NCBI RefSeq assembly: GCF_000337815.1
Contig: NZ_AOLN01000013.1
Span: forward strand, 1 to 64,000
Source: Haloferax mucosum ATCC BAA-1512
GTDB lineage: Archaea; Halobacteriota; Halobacteria; Halobacteriales; Haloferacaceae
Direction: 5' to 3'
DNA length: 64,000 nt
In this document: positions 14,861 through 23,125 of the stretch, one piece after another
Layout of the letters: the number at the start of each line of letters is the position of its first letter
Position numbering within the stretch: position 1 is the stretch's first letter
Made by a program: the position numbers and the translations under genes
Notes under the pieces: generated by a model
Seen by the model: only the letters and a program-made list of their open reading frames with translations
What the model was told of the DNA's origin: nothing
Database searches by the model: none

Positions 14861-15553
14861 ATGAACGAGACCACCGTGGTAGTCACCGGCGCGAGTTCGG
14901 GTATCGGTGCCGCCGTCGCCCGCGCTTTCGGTCGAACCGGTGCGACAGTCGTCGCCTGCGCCCGCGACAAAGACGAACTCTGGTCCGTCCTCGACGACGT
15001 GGAGGACCTTGGCGGGACAACAGAGGGGATTCGGGCCGACGTTCGAGACGAACTCGATATGGAACGGCTGATGGAGACCGCCGCCCGACGCGGTGGCCAT
15101 ATCGACGTGCTCGTCGCCAACGCGGGTATCAACCACGGAGCGCCCGGCGAGATGCCGATGTCCGGCGAATCGTACGCCGCGTTCGACGACACGTTCCGGA
15201 CCAACGTCCGCGGCGTCTTCGCGGCGGTCAAAGAAGCGCTTCCACACATGAACGCAGACGCCCGCGTACTCGTGCCGTCTGGGTCTATCGCCCGTGACGC
15301 GAAACCCGGAATGGGCGCGTATGCGGTCTCAAAGGCCGCCGCGGAAGGACTCGTTCGACAGTTCGCCGCCGACTGCGACCAGTCGGTCGGCGTTATCGAC
15401 CCGGGTCTCGTTGCGACCGACGTCACCGGCGGACAGGGACGTGACCCCGACGACGTCTCCGAGATGTTCGTCTGGGCGGCGACCGAAGCGGAGCCAACCG
15501 ACTTCGACGGTGGCGTTGTCGACCTCGCGGCGTGGAAGAAAGCGACTCGGTGA
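14861..15553 (+). CDS. Short-chain dehydrogenase/reductase
   Basis: 230 residues, a classical SDR length. N-terminal NAD(P)-binding motif TGASSGIG, the NAG motif LVANAGINHG, and catalytic Ser/Tyr/Lys in VPSGSIARDAKPGMGAYAVSK (YxxxK). The substrate is unknown. It is divergent from crtD, and has a TATA-like box at leaderless distance. The ZIP transporter gene starts 63 bp downstream on the same strand and has room for its own promoter. The neighbour relation to carotenoid genes is not by itself evidence for a role in that pathway. Confidence 0.85.
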   Translation: MNETTVVVTGASSGIGAAVARAFGRTGATVVACARDKDELWSVLDDVEDLGGTTEGIRADVRDELDMERLMETAARRGGHIDVLVANAGINHGAPGEMPMSGESYAAFDDTFRTNVRGVFAAVKEALPHMNADARVLVPSGSIARDAKPGMGAYAVSKAAAEGLVRQFAADCDQSVGVIDPGLVATDVTGGQGRDPDDVSEMFVWAATEAEPTDFDGGVVDLAAWKKATR

Positions 15554-15616
15554 GCGCTCACACCGCCGAGTGTTCGAACCGCTCCGCTTATTAACCGTAG
15601 CCGATTCGTTCACAAC

Positions 15617-16438
15617 ATGAATCGTTCGACAGCCATTGGCGCGGGGAGCGTCGTGGCACTCGTCGCACTCTCCGGCTATGCGATTTCCGCAGGCGCACGA
15701 AACCTGTTTATCGTCTCGTGGGCCGCCTTCGCGGCGATGGCGCTCGCCGCGCCCTTCGGCGCGCGCGCTCGAACCGAACACGCCGAAGGGCTCGTTTGGG
15801 GCTACGGGCTTGCGAGCGGTGCGATGGTAACGAGCGCGGCCGTCTTTCTCGTCCCGCAAGCAATCGGCCACCACCCCCAGTTCGGCGGGTTCGGTATCGC
15901 GTTTGGCATCCTCGCCGGATTCGGCGCACACACGGTCGGCCACCGCTTTGCGCACATGGACTTTCCGATGGACCGAACCGTCACCGAACTCTCCGCACAC
16001 GCCATCTCGGCGGGGGCAATCATCGGCATCGTCTACGGAAATATCGACATCGGTCCCGGCCTTGGATTAGCTATCGTCTCACACAAGGGACCCGCTGGCT
16101 ACGCCGCCGCTCGGCGGCTTTCGAGCCGAGGAGAATCCATCTACCCACTCTTGCTTCCCGCCGCAGGGCTGGGTATCGCCGCCGTCATCTCCAGTGTCGT
16201 CCCGCTTCCCGAGACCGGCCCCTTCCGCGGTATCGTCTTCGGGTTCGCGTCCGGGGTGTTCCTCCACGTCGCCATGGACTTCCTGCCGCGGTGTGAAATC
16301 GGAAGCGAAATTCACGACCTGTTGTCTGTCGAAGACGAACACGCTCACGCGGTTCTCGACCGACTTCGAGTTCACGCCACGCTGAGCACGGTTCTCGGCG
16401 GAGCGGCCGTGTTCGGCGCGTGGCTGGTGCTCGGCTAA
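15617..16438 (+). CDS. ZIP-family metal transporter
   Basis: 273 residues with about eight hydrophobic helices, the usual ZIP size. The conserved helix IV/V metal sites are recognisable as AHAISAGAIIGIVYGN and GLGLAIVSHKGPAGYAAA. The His-rich loop before them (HRFAHMDF) and VFLHVAMDFLPRCE near the C-terminus fit ZupT/GufA-like members. ZIP proteins take up zinc, iron or related divalent cations across the cytoplasmic membrane; the metal here is unknown. The first ~25 residues form a hydrophobic segment. It is followed on the same strand by a small membrane protein with its own TATA box. Confidence 0.8.
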   Translation: MNRSTAIGAGSVVALVALSGYAISAGARNLFIVSWAAFAAMALAAPFGARARTEHAEGLVWGYGLASGAMVTSAAVFLVPQAIGHHPQFGGFGIAFGILAGFGAHTVGHRFAHMDFPMDRTVTELSAHAISAGAIIGIVYGNIDIGPGLGLAIVSHKGPAGYAAARRLSSRGESIYPLLLPAAGLGIAAVISSVVPLPETGPFRGIVFGFASGVFLHVAMDFLPRCEIGSEIHDLLSVEDEHAHAVLDRLRVHATLSTVLGGAAVFGAWLVLG

Positions 16439-16519
16439 TTCTCAGCGCCCGGTGGTTTGCAGACGCTTTCGAGTTATTTCGGCCGAAGAACAATTATGCC
16501 CGCGACCGCATCGCCGATT

Positions 16520-16753
16520 ATGGACGTTCAAACGGTGTTCTTCGGGGTGCTTTCGGTCTTCGGCGGCGTCGTCATCTACCGGCATGCCTACGGATTCACG
16601 AAATTCAGCGAACAGATAGATGCAATCGGAAGCAAAACTCCCGCTGACGAGGTCGAACCCGCCGAGTGGAACGTCATGCTGACGAAGTTGGCGGGCTTGT
16701 TCTTCGTCGGGTTGGGGCTTTTCTTCGGCGGTTCAGCGCTCCTCGGCGGGTGA
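16520..16753 (+). CDS. 77-residue two-helix membrane protein
   Basis: Start at ATG 16520 (MDVQTVFF), chosen over the upstream ATG at 16457, because a TATA-like CAATTATG sits ~25 bp before it. The product has one hydrophobic helix at each end (FFGVLSVFGGVVIY and KLAGLFFVGLGLFFGGSALL), joined by an acidic loop containing DEVEPAEWNVM. Small proteins of this shape are frequent in haloarchaea; function unknown. The gene ends 16 bp before the converging gene on the other strand. Confidence 0.6.
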   Translation: MDVQTVFFGVLSVFGGVVIYRHAYGFTKFSEQIDAIGSKTPADEVEPAEWNVMLTKLAGLFFVGLGLFFGGSALLGG

Positions 16754-16769
16754 GCCGGGTCGCGTTCGC

Positions 16770-17105
16770 TTAGTCTCTCGACAATCGCACGAGTTGGTAG
16801 GAAATGCCGAGTCCGGCCCCGAACAACAAGACGAGGTTGAACGCGGCGTGGAAGAACGGCCGGTACTCCGGATTCACCCACGTCGAAATTACCTGACTGG
16901 CGTTGAGATAGAACTGCAACGCCGCGATGAGCGCGAGCAACAGCAGTCCGGCGAGGACGGCGTAGTCGATGTACCGGCGCAGGCGTTCTGCGAACGCTCG
17001 GTTGTCCTGTTCTTCGATGTCTTCGGCCGGCTCGGTTGGCTCGGTTCGTTCCATCGCAGGCTGTCTCTCTTCTGTGCCCGACTGCGTCGGTGCCTCGTCG
17101 CTCAT
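16770..17105 (-). CDS. Two-helix membrane protein with acidic N-terminus
   Basis: 111 residues. The first ~45 are acidic and disordered (Glu/Pro/Thr-rich), followed by hydrophobic helices around 55-72 and 87-104, and a short basic end. ATG 17105 is preferred because it forms an ATGA overlap with the stop of the preceding surface-protein gene; ATG 17114 is also in frame. The overlap indicates one transcript with that DUF7490-like protein, so the pair may act together in the envelope. No family assigned. Confidence 0.6.
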   Translation of the reverse strand: MSDEAPTQSGTEERQPAMERTEPTEPAEDIEEQDNRAFAERLRRYIDYAVLAGLLLLALIAALQFYLNASQVISTWVNPEYRPFFHAAFNLVLLFGAGLGISYQLVRLSRD

Positions 17106-18112
17106 TGGCTCCACCTCCGAGCGACGAGCCCAGTTGCGACGAGTGCGACGAGTGCGACGACGGCTCCGAAGCCGGGTGCCGACGACTCGGTTTGTGTCGG
17201 TTCCTCACCCGAATCGTACGTCGGGCTATCGCCTCCGCCGTTCTCGAAGTCTTCGACGCGCAGTTCTACGTCTTCTGTGGTCTGGTTCACGCTAATCGTC
17301 CTCGTTGGGTTCAGGTTCGCCGCGCCGCGGGCGGTGTCGATGACGACTCCGTCCCGGAGCAACACGGCGTCGATGTAGTAGTTGTAGTCGTTCGGTACGC
17401 TGGCTGTTGTGCTGACCGTCTCGGTTCGTCCGGCCCGGACCGTGCCCGCATCGGCCGTGGTCCGAGCGGCGACGATGTTCGATTCGGCCTGCCGGAGGAC
17501 GAACGTGACAGAGAGGTCGTCGGCCGGTTCGTCGCCGGTGTTCATGAGTGTCCCCGAGAGGTCGAGCGTCGTCTGGTCCTCATCCGTGCCAGCGATTGAA
17601 AACGAGACCGGCGGGAGAGCCTCGCTTTCCGTGAATGACGTGGTCGATTGCAGGTGTGGTGGTTTGATGGCCGAGACGCCGCGGACGCTTTTTCGGGTCT
17701 CATCGACCCGCTCTGCGTCGCGGTAGAGGACGACTTCGACGTCGTAGCCGCCTTCCCGGGGGACCGTCAGGTTCGTCGTCGTCACGGTCTCTCCGTCACG
17801 CGTGATGGTCCCCACGTCGATCTGCTTCGTCGTCGTCAACAGCCCCGACTCGGCGTCGATGGCGCGGACGAGAACGCTCACGTTCTGTGTGGGGTTTCCT
17901 CCGTGGTCGATTCGCGTTGCGATCTCCAGTGTGGCCGTCTCTCCTGTCGCCGGTCCTGCGGCGATAGAGACGTCGGCTACATCAACCGGCCCGGGACGGA
18001 CCGGTCCCTCGTCGGTCGGGTCCGCGAGGACGCCGGGAACGACGACGGCGGCGACGACGGCGATAACCACGACGCCGACCGCCCCGCCGGCAAGGAGGGC
18101 GTTTCTATCCAT
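17102..18112 (-). CDS. DUF7490-like surface protein with PGF-CTERM-like anchor
   Basis: 336 residues from ATG 18112. An N-terminal signal-anchor (LLAGGAVGVVVIAVVAAVVV) is followed by two repeats of an Ig-like/CARDB-like beta domain (~35-165 and ~175-285), each with the shape 'tag-DVSI-ATLEIATRIDHGG' or 'TTLDLSGTLMNTGDE'. A Ser/Glu/Thr linker follows, then a C-terminal PGFGAVVALVALVATG plus Arg tail, which looks like a PGF-CTERM archaeosortase signal. It is likely exported, glycosylated and lipid-anchored. The start has a TATA-like TTTACC ~27 bp upstream. It shares a transcript with the overlapping membrane protein gene. The DUF number is from memory. Confidence 0.7.
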   Translation of the reverse strand: MDRNALLAGGAVGVVVIAVVAAVVVPGVLADPTDEGPVRPGPVDVADVSIAAGPATGETATLEIATRIDHGGNPTQNVSVLVRAIDAESGLLTTTKQIDVGTITRDGETVTTTNLTVPREGGYDVEVVLYRDAERVDETRKSVRGVSAIKPPHLQSTTSFTESEALPPVSFSIAGTDEDQTTLDLSGTLMNTGDEPADDLSVTFVLRQAESNIVAARTTADAGTVRAGRTETVSTTASVPNDYNYYIDAVLLRDGVVIDTARGAANLNPTRTISVNQTTEDVELRVEDFENGGGDSPTYDSGEEPTQTESSAPGFGAVVALVALVATGLVARRWSQ

Positions 18113-18259
18113 ATGAGACTGACATTTTGCGGGCGGTAAATGTCTTGTCCTCGGCTCGTTCGCGCCAACCGGTCGCTCTCGGCTGAATCTGCGTCGTACG
18201 AGACTGTCTCGCCGAGCGTAGGTGGTAGCTTTGCCGTTCGACAGCGTACTATTCGTGTA

Positions 18260-18418
18260 ATGTCGAAAGCGATGCAACAGGCGACGTGCTCGTGTGGATT
18301 CAGTGTGACGTCCGGTGACGAAGACGAAGTCGTGGCCGTCATCCAGACACACGCGCACGACGAACACAAAAAGGAAATGACACGAAACGACGTTCGAGCG
18401 ATGATGAAAGACGTGTAG
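18260..18418 (+). CDS. DUF1059-like small protein
   Basis: 52 residues. The order C-S-C-G-F-x-V (CSCGFSV), then DEDEVVAVIQTHAHDEH and M at the end of the helix, is the DUF1059 pattern: a small alpha/beta protein with Cys and His residues that may bind metal. Function unknown; members are abundant in haloarchaea. The ATG at 18260 sits behind an AT-rich box (TACTATTC) that is a weak TATA candidate. The universal stress protein gene follows after 51 bp with its own clear promoter. The gene is divergent from the surface-protein gene. Confidence 0.7.
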   Translation: MSKAMQQATCSCGFSVTSGDEDEVVAVIQTHAHDEHKKEMTRNDVRAMMKDV

Positions 18419-18469
18419 CCGTCCGTAGTGGGGCATGGATTTTTATACGACGGCGTAGGGATATGTGGC

Positions 18470-18874
18470 ATGGCAACGTATGTTATGGGGACGAACTCGG
18501 TTCACTCGAGTGCCGAGCTTTGCGATTACCTCGCACGACGAATCGAGGCGGGCGATGTCGTTCACGTCGTCAACTCACACCAAGGCGGTGACCAGACCGA
18601 CAGCGACGACGCCCGCGACGGCGAAGACGCGATGAACGTCGTTACCTCTCGTCTCGGCGACCTCGTGAGCATCGAGACACACCAGTACATCCGCGGCAAC
18701 GACCCCGCAGAGGACATTCTTCGATGCGCACGAGAACAGAACGCAGACGAAATCGTCATCGGGGTCCGAAAGCGGAATCCGACGTCGAAAATCGTCTTCG
18801 GGAGCACCGCACAGGACGTCCTGTTGAACTCGAATATTCCGATGGCCGTCATTCCGCTGGAGAAAGTCTACTGA
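18470..18874 (+). CDS. Universal stress protein (UspA family)
   Basis: 134 residues from ATG 18470, chosen since TTTTTATA at 18440-18447 lies exactly at the leaderless distance. Usp fold with the C-terminal segment DEIVIGVRKRNPTSKIVFGSTAQDVLLNSNIPMAVIPL; the G-x-R-x-x-x-x-x-K-x-x-x-G-S/T nucleotide-binding signature is recognisable. The N-terminal strand (ATYVMGTN) departs from the usual 'ILVPVDGS' start, as does the middle helix, so it is a divergent member. Probable cytoplasmic dimer; the exact role is unknown. Confidence 0.8.
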   Translation: MATYVMGTNSVHSSAELCDYLARRIEAGDVVHVVNSHQGGDQTDSDDARDGEDAMNVVTSRLGDLVSIETHQYIRGNDPAEDILRCAREQNADEIVIGVRKRNPTSKIVFGSTAQDVLLNSNIPMAVIPLEKVY

Positions 18875-18928
18875 ACTGACCGCCGGGTTCGGCGATTCCG
18901 TGCGCCCGTGAGAGAAGCGACGGCCGAG

Positions 18929-20167
18929 CTAGTCGTCGGTCTCGTCGAGTACTTTCTCGGCGAGCGTTGGCACGAACGTTCCGATATCGGTCACCATCCC
19001 AATGGCTTGCGAGGAACCGCGGTCGAGCAGTTGGGTGACGGTCGCGGGGTTGATATCTACACAGACGGTCTTCGCCGTAGACGGGAGACAGTTACCGACG
19101 GCGACTGAGTGGAGAAGCGTCGAGAGCATGAGCACCATGTCGGCTCGGTGTGCCTGCTCGCGGATAGCGTTTTGCGCCTCGATGGCGTCGGTGATGGTGT
19201 CCGGGAGCGGTCCGTCGTCGCGGATAGACCCGGCGAGAACGTATGACACGTCGTTTTTGACGCACTCGTACATCACGCCCTCTTCGATGAGCCCTTCCTC
19301 GACGGCGTTTTCGATGCCGCCGGCGCGGATGACCTCGCTGATGGTGTAGATGTGGTGTTTGTGTCCTTTTCGGGGGTGTTCCATCGTCTCCATGTCCATC
19401 CCGAGCGAGGTGCCGTACAGTCCGCGCTCGATATCGTGGGTCGCAAAGCCGTTGCCAGCCGAAATCATGTCGATGTAGCCTTCACGGATGAGTCGCGCGA
19501 GGGCGTCGCCGCCACCGGAGTGGATGAGCGCGGGTCCGGCGACGACAAGCACGTTTCCGCCCTCTTTTTTCGTCTGCCGGAGCGCGTCCGCGATCTCACC
19601 GATGAGCGATTCGGACGGGCGTTCCGAGGAGATGCCGCCCTGCATGAAGCCGAACGGACCGGAGGAGTCGCGCGGGCGTTCCGGGGGCTTGACGCGGATT
19701 CCGGCCTCGTCGGTGACGACGAGGTCGCCTTCCTCGACGCTGTTGAGTACTTTCGTGTAGGCGCGCACGCCGTCTTCGGTCTCCTCGACGATGATGGCAC
19801 AGTCCATCTCGATGTCCTCGACCGGAATCCACTCACCGTCGTATCGCACGTCGGTCGGATGGTTGGTTGTCGAGTAGAAGCCGACCGGAACGACTTGATC
19901 TGCGGGCGACGCTTCGACCTGCGCGTCAACCGGGTCCGTGAGGGTCGCACCGATTTGGTGGAGTTCGTGGAGAATCTCTTGGAGGTCTGCCTCGTCGTCC
20001 GCCGAGACCATCATCCGGCAGTACGAGGTATCTTCTTTCTTCCGGCCCACGTCGAACGTCTCGATGTCGAAATCGCCGCCGAGGTCCATCACGATGCCCA
20101 TCGCCTGCTGCATCGACCCGGAGTCGATAATGTGGCCATCGAGTTCGACCGTGCGCGTGTGCGTCAT
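18929..20167 (-). CDS. LOR/SDH-family (TIGR00300) enzyme, possible ornithine cyclodeaminase
   Basis: 412 residues from ATG 20167 (MTHTRTVEL); the longer frame to 20221 adds a non-conserved extension. The first ~110 residues are the LOR/SDH conserved domain (GHIIDSG, DFDIETFDVG). The C-terminal ~250 residues form a nucleotide-binding domain with VVAGPALIHSGGGDALARLI, MISAGNGFATHD and CVDINPATVTQLLDRG. Related enzymes include the AgrE/ArgZ group and an archaeal ornithine cyclodeaminase described in methanogens; by that analogy it would form proline from ornithine. The substrate in haloarchaea is inference. It is a single gene with no arginine or proline genes beside it in this window. Confidence 0.75.
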   Translation of the reverse strand: MTHTRTVELDGHIIDSGSMQQAMGIVMDLGGDFDIETFDVGRKKEDTSYCRMMVSADDEADLQEILHELHQIGATLTDPVDAQVEASPADQVVPVGFYSTTNHPTDVRYDGEWIPVEDIEMDCAIIVEETEDGVRAYTKVLNSVEEGDLVVTDEAGIRVKPPERPRDSSGPFGFMQGGISSERPSESLIGEIADALRQTKKEGGNVLVVAGPALIHSGGGDALARLIREGYIDMISAGNGFATHDIERGLYGTSLGMDMETMEHPRKGHKHHIYTISEVIRAGGIENAVEEGLIEEGVMYECVKNDVSYVLAGSIRDDGPLPDTITDAIEAQNAIREQAHRADMVLMLSTLLHSVAVGNCLPSTAKTVCVDINPATVTQLLDRGSSQAIGMVTDIGTFVPTLAEKVLDETDD

Positions 20168-20304
20168 TGCTGAAGAATCAACGGAGAGGGCAAAGTGGGT
20201 TACGGACGCAGGACACCGCATTCTGCAATATCGCTGTTACGGGTCGCGCCGAATAGTGTCGCAGAGGGCGGGTTAAAAACGGCCCACAGACAGCTCAGAC
20301 GCCT

Positions 20305-20790
20305 TCAGAGGACGAATCCCTTGACGAAGTTTGCGACGGTCCACACCGCTTGGTCAACCGGGTGGCCCTTCTCGCCGGTGACGCGGATGCGGTCGTCCCG
20401 GAGCGCCTGTTTGACCGCAGAAACCGGGTCCGACGACTCGGCTATCGTTTCGAGCGTTGCGCGGTCTGTCGTGACGCGCGTCGAGGCGCTCTCGTTCGGT
20501 CCCACTGCGACATCGGCGATTCGCATATCGTCCTCGACGACGGCCGAGAATACGTGCGTCTCGTCGCCGTCTTCGACGTAGACGTTCACCGTTTTCCCGG
20601 CGATGAGTTCGCGGGCGAACGAGACGTCGAGTTGGTCAACATTCTGGTTGTACAGGGCGACGCCCTCTTCGAGGAGTTCTTGCATCTCTTCGTCGCTTCG
20701 CGTCTCCGATTCCTGCCCGAGGACAGTCCCCGAGGACGCCACGAGGACCACGACCAAAAAGAGGGAGACGAGGCGGTTCGCTGTGGACAT
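20305..20790 (-). CDS. Exported protein of unknown function (SCP2-like pattern)
   Basis: 161 residues with a clear Sec-type signal peptide (LVSLFLVVVLVASSGTVLG, cleavage near residue 25). The mature part is acidic. Its middle (STRVTTDRATLETIAESSD, then VSAVKQALRDDRIRVTGEKG) resembles the core of SCP2-like lipid-binding domains: a 'threshold' helix followed by a short strand with GEK. The similarity is weak and I do not assign it. A TATA-like TTATCT lies ~26 bp before ATG 20790. It is a monocistronic unit between an enzyme gene and a hydrolase gene. Confidence 0.6.
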   Translation of the reverse strand: MSTANRLVSLFLVVVLVASSGTVLGQESETRSDEEMQELLEEGVALYNQNVDQLDVSFARELIAGKTVNVYVEDGDETHVFSAVVEDDMRIADVAVGPNESASTRVTTDRATLETIAESSDPVSAVKQALRDDRIRVTGEKGHPVDQAVWTVANFVKGFVL

Positions 20791-20861
20791 GACTGTCCAA
20801 CGTAGGTCGCCCGAGGAGATAACCGTTCCCGAGAGCGTTCAAACGATTGACAAATTGTCAC

Positions 20862-21803
20862 CTACCGAACCGTCCGGAGGAACGACAGCAGATGTCCGAA
20901 CGTCTGTTCGAACGCCCGGTCGTAGTGTTCGAAGTGACCCAACGGCAGTTCGACAAGCGTCGCCTCCGGAAGTTCGTCTGCGAGGTCGGAAACCGCGTCG
21001 GCGGGTGCAATCTCGTCTCGCGTTCCGGAAACGAGTAACACCGGACAGGTGAGCCGTTCGGGGTCCGATAGCGCCTGATAGCGGAACAACGAGAGAAACA
21101 GACGCGCCGGCGTCTCGTCGCGCCACGCGCTCCCCGGCGTGACGAGTTCCCGGTACGCCGACCGCGCGCCGGGGGCTTCGAGCACGGCCATCGACGACCC
21201 GTCGCCGAGAACCGGCACTCGGTGCGGACCGAGCACCCGCGACTGGAGTTTGTCGCGGACGCCGGACGCGAGCGCGCCGAGAGTTCCCGTGAGACCCCGA
21301 CTGCCGGTCACAGCCGTTCCGTCGAGCATGGGGTTCTGTGCGACGACACCAGCGAGGCGGCCGTCTTCTGCGGCCGCTCTGAGCGCGTAGCCCCCGGAGA
21401 GGCCTGCTCCCCAGAGGATAATCGAGTTCGAATCTATCTCGTCGCGTTCGCGTAGCCCCTCGACGGCGGCATGCCAGTCTGCCACCTGCGAGTCGGGGTC
21501 AACGAGGTTTCTCGGCTTTCCGTCGGAATCTCCCGTGTACCGATAATCGAAGAGGAAGGCGGCGTAACCCGCTTCGGCCAGCCGTTCCGCATACGTCCTG
21601 AGACCGAACCGGCGCTCTGCGGCGAGTTCTCCGGCCATCACGACGACCGGCGGTGAATCGACGCCATCGGGCCGGTAGAGCCATCCCACACAGTCCGTTC
21701 CTTCGCTCTCGAACATCAACGTGACCCGTGAGTAGTCGAAGTGCGACGGCCGCCGCGGCCCGCGCTTGGCGGTCTGTTTTCCGCGGTGTCGCCACGAACT
21801 CAT
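20862..21803 (-). CDS. Alpha/beta hydrolase
   Basis: 313 residues. After an Arg-rich N-terminus the hydrolase core starts with VVVMAGELAAERRFGLRTYAE in place of the usual HG oxyanion strand. The nucleophile elbow is GAGLSGGYAL (Ser in GxSGG). An Asp in LLVSGTRDEIAP and a His in LPLGHFEHY complete the triad. An inserted lid region lies between ~165 and 230. It resembles dienelactone/peptidase S15-like hydrolases; the substrate is unknown. The start overlaps the stop of the preceding gene by 4 bp (ATGA), so both are co-transcribed. Confidence 0.8.
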   Translation of the reverse strand: MSSWRHRGKQTAKRGPRRPSHFDYSRVTLMFESEGTDCVGWLYRPDGVDSPPVVVMAGELAAERRFGLRTYAERLAEAGYAAFLFDYRYTGDSDGKPRNLVDPDSQVADWHAAVEGLRERDEIDSNSIILWGAGLSGGYALRAAAEDGRLAGVVAQNPMLDGTAVTGSRGLTGTLGALASGVRDKLQSRVLGPHRVPVLGDGSSMAVLEAPGARSAYRELVTPGSAWRDETPARLFLSLFRYQALSDPERLTCPVLLVSGTRDEIAPADAVSDLADELPEATLVELPLGHFEHYDRAFEQTFGHLLSFLRTVR

Positions 21804-22153
21804 TCGCCACCCTCCTCGTAGAGGCTATCGAGGACGCGCTGCGACAGTTCCTCGTCGTTCAGCGCGCCGTCGTTGTACGCTCGAATCCAGTCGGCTTCGA
21901 GTCGCCACGTCGCCTGCACGTCGCTCTCGCTTCGGAGAACCGTCGCCTCGACGGTTATCGGCTCCCAGTCACCGCCCGTGAGTTCGAGCAAAGCCGTGAC
22001 TGCGCGCCCGACTTCCCCGTGGTCCGGTTCGACGTCCGGGAACGCCGTGAGATACGTCAACGACACGGACTCTTCGAGGGAGAGTGACTCCACGCTGATA
22101 CCGTTGCCGCGAAGCGCTTCCTCGACGGCGGCCGCCGGTTCGAGGTCGTTCAT
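21800..22153 (-). CDS. Conserved-looking haloarchaeal protein, unknown
   Basis: 117 residues, acidic, with an N-terminal helix (AAAVEEALRGNGISVE), a strand containing SVSLTYLTAFPDVEPDHGEV, a helix GRAVTALLELTGG and a beta hairpin around ITVEATVLRSESDVQATW. No Cys, no signal peptide, no membrane segment, so probably a small cytoplasmic alpha/beta protein. The TATA-like TTTAGC ~26 bp before ATG 22153 marks it as the first gene of a two-gene unit with the overlapping alpha/beta hydrolase. I do not recognise the family. Confidence 0.65.
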   Translation of the reverse strand: MNDLEPAAAVEEALRGNGISVESLSLEESVSLTYLTAFPDVEPDHGEVGRAVTALLELTGGDWEPITVEATVLRSESDVQATWRLEADWIRAYNDGALNDEELSQRVLDSLYEEGGE

Positions 22154-22238
22154 GGCGTGTGATACGACACCCGGCGGCTAAACGTTTGCCGCGAGACAGA
22201 AAGAACGCGGTATCTGTTCTCGGTGGTCGGTGTCCGGC

Positions 22239-22952
22239 TTAGGCGTGTGCGTCTGCCTGCCGAAGGGCGTCGTAGAGCGAAAAGAGTGGCTCGATGTCGC
22301 CAGCGGCGTACTCGACGAGTAGTCGGGTGAGTTCAGCGTGTGTGTGCGTGTGGTCGATGCCGGCGACGACACCATCGACGTACGCTTCTCCGAGTGCCTC
22401 GCCGACGTGTGCACCCTTGACGTGTTTGTCTTCGATACCGAGGCGGTCGAGGTAGCCCGACGGAAAATCGTACTCTTCGTACCAGACCGTCGGTTGGTCG
22501 ATGCCTGCTTCTTTGCACGCCTTCCACAGCGCCGGAATCTCGCGGTTCTCTCGGACTGCGTGGGGGTACGCGTCGGCGGCAAGCGACCCGAGGTCGATGT
22601 GGTCAGAGAAAAGCGAGTCCACGCGCTCCGGCGCGTCGGTCCAGACGCCCTCTCGCGCCACCTGCTCGGCCCACGCTCGAAGGTGGTGTTCGTCGAAGTA
22701 CTCGCCGTTGTAGGTGACGACCGGGCCACTGCGGGTCTCGCACCACTTCACCACGGTCCGGAGGAGGTCAGCCGTGTGCTCGACGCCCCAATCACCCTCG
22801 CGGAGCACGACTTCGACTTCCGGGTCGCCGTCGCCGACGACGAATCCGAGACCGACCGCGACCAACTCGAAGTCTTCGGTGTTCCGGAAATCCGTCGGCG
22901 CTCCGTTCGGACTGGCCGTCTCGATGTCGAGTGCGAGTCGCCCGTCGTGCAT
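22239..22952 (-). CDS. DEDD-type 3'-5' exonuclease-like (RNase H fold) protein
   Basis: 237 residues. The DnaQ/DEDD motifs can be followed: Exo I ALDIET (first D and E), Exo II in VVTYNGEYFDEHHL (D/E replacing the usual D), a helical middle with DLGSLAADAYP, and the last motif YAAGDIEPLFSLYDAL carrying the final Asp. This matches YprB-like/RNase H-fold exonucleases that act on DNA or RNA 3' ends. A separate His/Thr-rich HTHTHAEL lies just before the last motif. The gene is monocistronic, with a T-rich box upstream of ATG 22952. Whether it is active is not shown by the sequence. Confidence 0.7.
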   Translation of the reverse strand: MHDGRLALDIETASPNGAPTDFRNTEDFELVAVGLGFVVGDGDPEVEVVLREGDWGVEHTADLLRTVVKWCETRSGPVVTYNGEYFDEHHLRAWAEQVAREGVWTDAPERVDSLFSDHIDLGSLAADAYPHAVRENREIPALWKACKEAGIDQPTVWYEEYDFPSGYLDRLGIEDKHVKGAHVGEALGEAYVDGVVAGIDHTHTHAELTRLLVEYAAGDIEPLFSLYDALRQADAHA

Positions 22953-23073
22953 CCCGTCTTCCTCCTCGATGGAGTGTGAAAAATGGCCGGATTGTCGTCT
23001 CCCTCGTCTATGGACGAGAGCGTGAACGTACCACAGAACCAGCCAGGTGCACCCCTCACGGTTTGAATTCGAT

Positions 23074-23123
23074 AAAAATGAGTCGCCGTCGAGTCAGCGA
23101 ATCGAGACCTGAGGTCTCAGGTC
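23074..23123 (-). terminator. Terminator of the r-protein/SecY operon
   Basis: GACCTGAG-GT-CTCAGGTC (23106-23123) is a perfect 8-bp stem starting 3 bp after the secY stop. On the minus strand it is followed ~27 nt later by TTTTT (23074-23078). The hairpin plus the U-run probably end the long operon transcript. Confidence 0.6.
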
Positions 23124-23125
23124 TG

